Assembly: GCA_037179515.1 (NCBI GenBank)
Contig: JAXCGZ010007630.1
Coordinates: forward strand, 82,501-100,000
Direction: 5' to 3'
DNA: 17,500 bases
From: Halocaridina rubra
Lineage: Eukaryota > Arthropoda > Malacostraca > Decapoda > Atyidae
The notes below the pieces were generated by a model. That model did no database searches and was not told the origin of the DNA. It worked only from the letters and a program-made list of their open reading frames with translations. Below are positions 10,701 to 17,500 of the stretch, in pieces. Within the stretch, counting starts at the first letter, position 1; each line of letters begins with the position of its first letter. Both the position numbers and the translations under genes were made by a program.

Positions 10701-10999
10701 CCGTGGTTCCCAACGTGGGGCACACGCCCCACAGGGGAGCGATTTGATTTTTAAGGGGGGCAATATCGAGAATGTCTTATTTACAGTGATTTTTTTCTAG
10801 TGAGTGTGTGTGCGAGATAATTCATACGTTACATATACAGTATTCATACATAAAGATATTTGTGTGTATGTATGCACATGTGTAATTGGTCCACAAGGTA
10901 CTTTCTGCCTCCATATGCAAAAAGAATAGATCGCAGGGGAAAATCAGGATTTTAGAGATGATTAGGTGGGGAATGGCCATAAAAGGTTGAGAACCACTG
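10701..10999. mobile_element. Non-autonomous hAT-like DNA transposon
   Basis: The left terminus is CCGTGGTTCCCAAC and the right terminus (reverse complement) CAGTGGTTCTCAACC, giving imperfect terminal inverted repeats of the CAGTGGTTCTCAACC type seen in hAT (Charlie-like) elements. A perfect 8-bp direct repeat, TTTTAAGC, flanks both ends (10693-10700 and 11000-11007), matching the 8-bp target duplication of hAT transposases. At 299 bp with no open frame it cannot code for a transposase and would depend on one in trans. It holds a subterminal hairpin and a G-rich left arm (AGGGGAGC, AAGGGGGGC). Confidence 0.92.
10715..10732. repeat. Subterminal perfect inverted repeat in the hAT element
   Basis: GTGGGGC (10715-10721), loop ACAC, GCCCCAC (10726-10732). 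It lies immediately inside the left terminal repeat, where hAT transposases often have extra binding sites. Confidence 0.8.
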
Positions 11000-11007
11000 T
11001 TTTAAGC

Positions 11008-12050
11008 TCTTGGTATGAAATTAAAACTTAAAGGTAACACCGAAATATATATCCGTATATAGATAAGACCCACTAGGGTCAAACATGTCAATCAACCGAA
11101 AAAAACTGCAAAATATAATTTCCTTTTATTGTGTTCGTATTCCGGATATTATCGTCTCTTTCGTTCTATCCCCTTCCATTGGCTTCGTATATGCATGAGC
11201 ATTAAGAACAGTAAATAAAGCTGAATACATATAATAAATATCTGAAAATGGGTTTCCAACGAGGGATATAATTTTTTCCTCTGCCGACCTTGCAATATCA
11301 TAAATTTTAAACGGATGAAATTGGCTTCAACTTCAATGATTTAATTGAATATACAGATAACACACAATAACCATTATTTAGGTAATCAATGAATATATTT
11401 TATAAGGTTAGAAACAATGTCCATTTTCACTAATCTTGTCCCTAGTCAGTTTTGAGTTCTATATTTATAGATCTATTGGCTGTGTGAATTTGTGTTTTTC
11501 TTATTATATTCTGATAATTACTTAGCTGGTATTGTCCTTTATAGACTACTTGCATAAAGCTCATTTCAGGTGAATAATATGATAAAACAGTATCTTCGCA
11601 GCTCAGGGCTTTGAGAAGGTATAAATGCCATTTCCTCAGCTCTCAGAAAATACGCATGCACGCACACACACACATTAACACAATATTTAATAACGGAAAA
11701 CAGAAGTTTTACAATCTAAGTTGCTATTTTCTATATCTATCTTCAAGTGGACTAACTAGCAGAAATGGATGAAATTTCGATTTTTTTTTTTTTAATGAAT
11801 TTGACCTTATATCTACTCTTAAGAAAAAAAAAAAAGCAAGTTCCTCTTCTTGCCTTAGAAATACGAGAGCAGATGACAGAGCTTCTGTAGCACATCAAAA
11901 TGTGAAGTTTGCTAAATGGTTATGAACAAGGTGGTCTTGGGCTTATTTTTTTTTTCCTACTGATGTTAAAAAAAAAAGACTTAAGGAAGAGCATAAAATC
12001 TATCTTTCTTTCTATCATTTCAGTCAAACATACATTCTCTCACATATATA
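11008..12050. other. Unique AT-rich sequence, no gene recognised
   Basis: About 1 kb with no long open frame. It holds a short CA run near 11657-11673, T and A homopolymers near 11781, 11824, 11947 and 11970, and nothing else I can name. Confidence 0.5.
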
Positions 12051-12218
12051 CATGATCACACAAATGTGTAAGAATGTATGCAAGTGTAAGTGTGGGTGCA
12101 CATATTTGTCCTTAAAAAGATATTGTTATTATTTCTATTCTTTGTTGTTAATATTATTATTACTTAGGAAGGCACACATGCCTTCACTCACATATATGCA
12201 TTTACACTCATATGCGTT

Positions 12219-12285
12219 AATGCGCGCGCGCGTGTGTGTGTTTGTGTGTGTGTGTATGTGTGTGTGTGAGTGTATGTGTGCAAGA
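12219..12285. repeat. (CG)n(TG)n tract, Z-DNA-prone
   Basis: TGCGCGCGCGCG then TG repeats with TTTG, TATG and GAGTG interruptions. Alternating purine-pyrimidine with a CG core favours Z-DNA; CG dinucleotides are otherwise sparse here. The plus-strand frame across it (12052-12420) is Cys/Val-rich only because of the TG repeats. Confidence 0.85.
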
Positions 12286-12299
12286 ATAAGTGTAGGTGT

Positions 12300-12690
12300 A
12301 TATATTTATGTTGCTAAAATATTTTATTTCATATCACATCTCTCTTGCGTTTTATATTTTGTCTTCCAATTGCTATTGGCATTATTATTGCTTACGAGTG
12401 CCAACAGGGCTGCCTATTGACAGGAACTCCTCATCTAAGCTGACTGCCATTCTAATTACTTGTATCAATAAGCAATGAAATGTTTGACATTCCTCTCATA
12501 ACGTAATTGCATTGTTGACAATTATGAGTATTGGGCCATAAATGGCACTCGTTATGAGGTCTGTTGTGGTTGGTCTTATTCATGGTGTGTACTCCGAACA
12601 TACACAAACAATGAAGTTAATTACCAGAGGCTCACTCACGTATAATCAATTGTATTTTCTCAGTTGCACTCTACAATCAAACTCCACGTA
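12300..12690. other. Unique sequence, no gene recognised
   Basis: Mixed AT-rich DNA between the TG tract and the next microsatellite; no frame or element end recognised. Confidence 0.45.
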
Positions 12691-12697
12691 ATAAAAC

Positions 12698-13359
<662 letters not shown>

Positions 13360-14300
13360 TCCACGAGAATTTTTAAAAGGAAAGGGTGGCGAAAAGATCA
13401 AGAGGAAACTACAGTAAGGGTAAATTTAAAAGAAAAAGACATAGGGGCCAAAAAGATTAAGAGAAGAATGTTGTTTGGAAAAAGGAAAAATATAGGAAAA
13501 AAATAAGAATGCAGATGCTATAACAATGGGAACAGAGCAAGTGACCAGCAATAGCAACTATTAACAATTCGGTCAAAGGTCGGAATGTCAAGCAAGTTTA
13601 TAAGGAGCCACTGAATCTGAACAACAATTTTACATAAGAAGACCAAGTTGTTCAGTATTATGAAACCTTTATTTTTTTTTTTAGTTTAAAGGAATATCGT
13701 GATAGAAGAGCATAATGCTGCACAAAAAAAAAACTTAATAGTATAATATAACATACGTTAAAGGAATTTAAGAGACAATATAAAAATATAGAGAATCTCT
13801 AAGAGGAGTATAAATACGTCCACAATTTTTACATGTTCCTTTAAAGACGAGATGGATCACATAGAGCAAGTGACAATTAAAATGCATAAGGCAAAATTAA
13901 CAAAATCAATAGAGAGGTGAACCTCTAAATGCATGAAAAACAGAAATGAAAGTGAAAAAAATTGAAACAATCTACATAAGAATGATTGAGCAAAATAAAT
14001 AAAAAAAGAAACAAAACTAAAACTATAAGAATGTGTAAATAAACATGTGAATGGGCAAATGCAAAATCAGGCCAAAATGAGATAAATACTATTGCCATTT
14101 GCAATAGGGATATAATATAAGAGCAGAATTAATAAAAATATCAAATAAAAAACTTAAAAAAGAGCAGTAACTGAATCTGTAAATAAGAAAAAGTTAAAAA
14201 TTCCATAAAAAAAAACTTTTTAGAGAGTTTTACAAAGAAGCTTCATAAAAAAAAATACGAAAACAATATTATAACTTAAAACAAAATCTCTTTAAATATG
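13360..14300. other. A-rich, purine-biased, strand-asymmetric stretch
   Basis: Over about 0.9 kb the plus strand is rich in A and in purines generally (runs such as AAAGGAAAGGGTGGCGAAAAG) and poor in C and T runs, unlike the flanks, where T and A are balanced. Loosely similar words (GAGCAAGTGA, AAGAGCATAATG, GAGCAGTAACTGAA) recur, which may be an eroded tandem repeat. No open frame of useful length. A small perfect inverted repeat AGAGGT-GA-ACCTCT lies at 13913-13926. Confidence 0.5.
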
Positions 14301-14467
14301 TAGCGATCATTGGATCAGGCCTGCAATATGACTTTGCTCACAGTCTTAACAAAACGATTAAATTAAGAAACTTGGGAGCGAGAAAGAGCGAAGACTAACC
14401 AAAAGTAATGCCACAAGCTAAGTGAAGCGGTCCGTGAGGTGCCATCTATCTTAACCTCTCGGGTGCA

Positions 14468-14469
<2 letters not shown>

Positions 14470-14565
<96 letters not shown>

Positions 14566-14620
14566 TTATCTATATATCTATCTATTTGTTAATCTATATA
14601 TCTATCTATCTATCTATCTA

Positions 14621-14657
<37 letters not shown>

Positions 14658-14697
14658 GTCTGTCTGTCTGTCCGTCTATCTATCTATCTATCTATGA

Positions 14698-14749
<52 letters not shown>

Positions 14750-14765
14750 GTGAATCTATCTATTT
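14470..14765. repeat. Compound (CT)(CTAT)(CTGT)(CTAT) microsatellite
   Basis: CT 14470-14518, CTAT with TTAT changes to about 14620, CTGT about 14620-14672, CTAT again to about 14750 with two GAAT interruptions (near 14696 and 14751). The same transition CTAT to CTGT occurs at 7519. Confidence 0.96.
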
Positions 14766-15039
14766 ATATATCATATAAAATTATCTCTCCATACACTTGT
14801 CATAATACTAACAGTATATTTAACCTACTTATTATGTATTAAGATTATTACCTTTTGTACCTATATAAACAGGTACTCACTTAGGATGGAAGACTGCTGA
14901 TGGTACTCTAGGAAGTAGAGTTGGTATACATAAGTTAATCAGTCAATGAGAGATTTTCACATGTATCTAATATTTTCCTTATTTGAGTTCTGTATGATAT
15001 GTATATTACAATCTCTGTAATGGACGTGTGTGAGGGTGT
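14766..15039. other. Unique AT-rich sequence
   Basis: No gene or repeat recognised. Confidence 0.4.
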
Positions 15040-15295
15040 TGCCATGTGATAAAGCGGTGGGGATAAGCCAGCTGCGGCTGTCGGGTCTCATGGCAGAATA
15101 TCCTTGCGCCTACCTTATGGGTGATCCAAGCAGAGTGGTGGTGGGGGGGAAATGTGGAAACCCTTTAACCCCAAGGAGCTAAGAGAAGTAACCGAGGAAT
15201 GTGTTAAATCGTGGTGAATGTGCGTTCTTTGCCTCGGCCACCCCTCTAACAAGGGGGGAGTGAGGCCATGCATAGAGATAGAAAATCTCTGCTGG
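15040..15295. repeat. GC-rich repeat-like block, unclassified
   Basis: A 250-bp GC-rich block in AT-rich surroundings. It includes CCTTGCGCCTACCTTATGGG, a G8 run near 15143-15150 and the hairpin GCCTC...CCCCT/AGGGG...GAGGC (15232-15266), and ends ATAGAGATAGAAA. Its order (CCTxGCG motif, G-rich run, closing hairpin, GATA-like end) parallels 9405-9670, but base-level similarity is weak. It may be an eroded or related interspersed element. No tRNA boxes or open frame are convincing. Confidence 0.45.
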
Positions 15296-15801
15296 ACTTA
15301 CATCTCGATAAATGCGGGTTTAAAAAATGGACCCTCCACATCTACGGCGTCTCACTGTTCAAGGAAATAGCTTCTTTAAATATATATAAGGTAAAACCTC
15401 TTTCACCCCAGGAAAATGTTTATACTTGAGCAAAATATATGATCTTATAATAAGTCACCAAATAAAGATGCAAATAATCTGGTTATCATGTTCAAATTAT
15501 TAGTTTTTAATTTGAGAAGTTAAATTATTTGTCTTGTACGTTATTCAAAATTGTAACGGTCTTCCGTGAATGTAATTTGAATACTGGAGCCGAGTTTTCG
15601 CCAGCAAATCTTGATCAAGTTGATTTGAATTTCATTAACTCTTACGGCCAGATATGTGGGCAGTATTGCTAAATCTAATGCTCAGATATTGCAATCTAAG
15701 GAACTATTAAAAATAATTTTGCTAAATTTCTGCACTAAACGGTGACACTAAGAATATTAAAGGCTGAATCGCGTTTTAAGTACCAGAAATAGCACATTGA
15801 T

Positions 15802-15804
<3 letters not shown>
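15296..15804. other. Unique AT-rich sequence, no gene recognised
   Basis: About 500 bp without a long open frame or recognisable element. Confidence 0.45.
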
Positions 15805-15866
<62 letters not shown>

Positions 15867-15872
15867 TATCTA
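15805..15872. repeat. (CT)n microsatellite with CTAT end
   Basis: About 58 bp of CT repeat followed by CATCTATCTATATA. Confidence 0.95.
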
Positions 15873-15888
15873 TATACCAACAGCATAT

Positions 15889-16026
<138 letters not shown>

Positions 16027-16365
16027 CAATATCTAATACTTTTATGTAAGACGAAGATTGAGTTAAACTGACTATATATGTAATTATCTATTTATCTCAT
16101 ATTCCTCTAATATTATCGTTCATCAAGCTTTCCTTCTCTCCTCTCAGTGTTCATTATTATATCTTCTCATCTTCAGTCTTGTTATCATCAACAATTATAT
16201 TTTATATAACTATATATGTATCAATACTCTTTCCCATACTAACAATTCTTTTACAATTTCTATGGTTCTCTTTTCCATCCATAATTTGCCACCCTTACAA
16301 CCATCCCAGAACTCTCTTATATATCTCCTAAGAAATACAAGATAAAAAAAGACTCATTCTTTCCA
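16027..16365. other. Unique AT/pyrimidine-rich sequence
   Basis: No gene recognised; composition becomes increasingly T- and C-rich towards the minisatellite. Confidence 0.4.
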
Positions 16366-16428
16366 ACACTCAAGATGAATGAGTCTCGTCTCTCACTCAT
16401 CATTCTTTCCCCTGGACGAAGATGCTTC

Positions 16429-16455
16429 AGGGCTGTGAGTGAGTCAGACAGCCCT
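16429..16455. repeat. Perfect 8-bp inverted repeat
   Basis: AGGGCTGT (16429-16436), an 11-base spacer, ACAGCCCT (16448-16455). A weaker pair ATGAGT/ACTCAT lies just upstream (16379-16399). Confidence 0.7.
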
Positions 16456-16526
16456 CCATCTTAATTGAATTATATTCCAGCAGGGAGTTTGAGGCAAAGA
16501 TTTAGAAACCCATTCTTCTTATACCC

Positions 16527-16550
16527 CTCCCTCCCTCCCATGGGGGAGGG
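16527..16550. repeat. C/G-rich inverted repeat
   Basis: CCCTCCC then ATGG then GGGAGGG, within CCTCCCTCCCTCCCATGG. This gives a short stable hairpin; the C-rich strand also has i-motif-like C tracts. Confidence 0.65.
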
Positions 16551-16629
16551 AACTGGAGAGTGGGGATGTGGGGAAGGAGCTGAAAAAATACTTTTTTTTC
16601 TTTTTTTATTAAGCAACTTCCTTATTTTC

Positions 16630-17480
16630 TCTCCATTTTAGGTCAATTTTTCCTTCTTCCTCTCATTTATTTTTTACTTCTTCCAGATCTTTTTTTTTTC
16701 CACTCCATTTTTAGGTCAATTTTTCCTTCTTCCTCTCATTTCTTTTTTTACTTCCTCCAGATCTTTTTTTTTTCCCCACTCCATTTTTAGGTCAAATTTT
16801 CCTTCTTCCTCTCATTTCTTTTTTTTACTTCTTCCAGATCTTCTTTTTTTTCCCCACTCCATTTTTAGGTCAATTTTTCCTTCTTCCTCTCATTTCTTTT
16901 TTTTACTTCTTCCAGATCTTTTTTTTTCCCCACTCCATTTTTAGGTCAATTTTTCCTTCTTCCTCTCATTTCTTTTTTTACTTCCTCCAGATCTTTTTTT
17001 TTCCCCACTCCATTTTTAGGTCAAATTTTCCTTCTTCCTCTCATTTCTTTTTTTACTTCTTCCAGATCTTCTTTTTTTTCCCCACTCCATTTTTAGGTCA
17101 ATTTTTCCTTCTTCCTCTCATTTCTTTTTTTTACTTCTTCCAGATCTTTTTTTTTCCCACTCCATTTTTAGGTCAATTTTTCCTTCTTCCTCTCATTTCT
17201 TTTTTACTTCTTCCAGATCTTTTTTTTTTCCACTCCATTTTTAGGTCAATTTTTCCTTCTTCCTCTCATTTCTTTTTTACTTCTTCCAGATCTTTTTTCT
17301 CCCCCACTCCATTTTTAGGTCAACTATTCCTTCTTCCTCTCATTTCCTTTTTTACTTCCTCCAGATCTTTTTTTTTTCCCCACTCCATATTTAGGTCAAT
17401 TTTTCCTTCTTCCTCTCATTTCTTTTTTACTTCCTCCAGATCGTTTTTTTTTTCCCCACTCCATCTGGTCAATTTTTCCT
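16630..17480. repeat. 12-copy T/C-rich minisatellite with three-unit higher order
   Basis: The AGGTCAA word recurs at 16640, 16713, 16789, 16867, 16943, 17018, 17095, 17170, 17243, 17317 and 17393, with a twelfth copy (TGGTCAA) near 17466. The period is 73-78 bp. Each unit is CTCCATTTTTAGGTCAATTT, TTCCTTCTTCCTCTCATTTC, a T run, ACTTCYTCCAGATCT and another T run; length changes come mainly from the T runs. Units at 16713-16942 and 16943-17169 form two near-identical blocks of three. The array stops just before the window end (CTCCATTAACGGCTGCT). Confidence 0.95.
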
Positions 17481-17500
17481 TCCCTCCATTAACGGCTGCT

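Noticed and set aside
16630..17480. Regulatory array of nuclear-receptor half-sites (AGGTCA in each unit)
   Set aside because: The AGGTCA word is present in eleven units, but it is simply part of the minisatellite unit and there is no gene or promoter nearby; no evidence that it is bound.

Overview
The window looks like intergenic DNA from an arthropod nuclear genome, most likely a decapod crustacean and plausibly a penaeid shrimp. The reasons are the very high density of long dinucleotide and tetranucleotide microsatellites, the AT-rich unique DNA, tRNA-derived SINEs, 5'-truncated non-LTR retrotransposons and a hAT-type non-autonomous transposon. The species call is an inference from genome style, not from a host gene. 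I found no convincing host protein-coding gene, no functional tRNA or rRNA gene, no CRISPR array and no operon-like structure. Most long open frames here are translations of (TA)n, (CT)n, (ATT)n or (TG)n arrays.

Layout. 1-1110: two 5'-truncated, mutated 3' ends of one LINE family, head to tail (a third, inverted fragment lies at 10008-10209). 1281-1519: (ATT)n. 1645-1783: a tRNA-derived SINE. 1961-2105: (CT)n and (CA)n. 2340-2960: a degraded pyrimidine-rich minisatellite leading into a 440-bp (TA)n array. 3406-3599, 5357-5573 and 7256-7452: three minus-strand copies of one SINE family, each with its tail ending in a (TA)n or (CA)n array. Two more tRNA-like heads lie at 3683-3752 and 4152-4200. 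4710-5206: a 500-bp (TA)n array. 5727-7139: a 5'-truncated CR1/Jockey-like LINE with an uninterrupted 440-codon reverse-transcriptase frame. It appears to sit inside the (TG)n tract of the second copy of a duplicated SINE/microsatellite unit. 7474-7788: a compound (CTAT)(CTGT)(TA) array.

7789-14400 is mostly AT-rich unique sequence. It contains two copies of a repeat sharing a CCTGCGTGTCGT core (8445-8555 and 9405-9670), two SINEs in opposite orientation (9072-9235 and 9695-9792), the inverted LINE end, and a 299-bp hAT-like element with a perfect 8-bp target-site duplication (10701-10999). It also holds a (CA)n(GA)n array and a 0.9-kb A-rich, strand-asymmetric stretch. 14470-16026 holds two compound microsatellites and an unclassified GC-rich repeat-like block. 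16560-17490 is a clear 12-copy minisatellite (73-78 bp period) with a three-unit higher-order repeat.

Nothing here works together as a pathway. The value of the window is as a record of nested mobile-element insertion, microsatellite growth and tandem duplication. I did not find a new biological system; the best-supported observations are the nested LINE in a duplicated unit, the clean hAT insertion, the SINE-tail/microsatellite association and the higher-order minisatellite.
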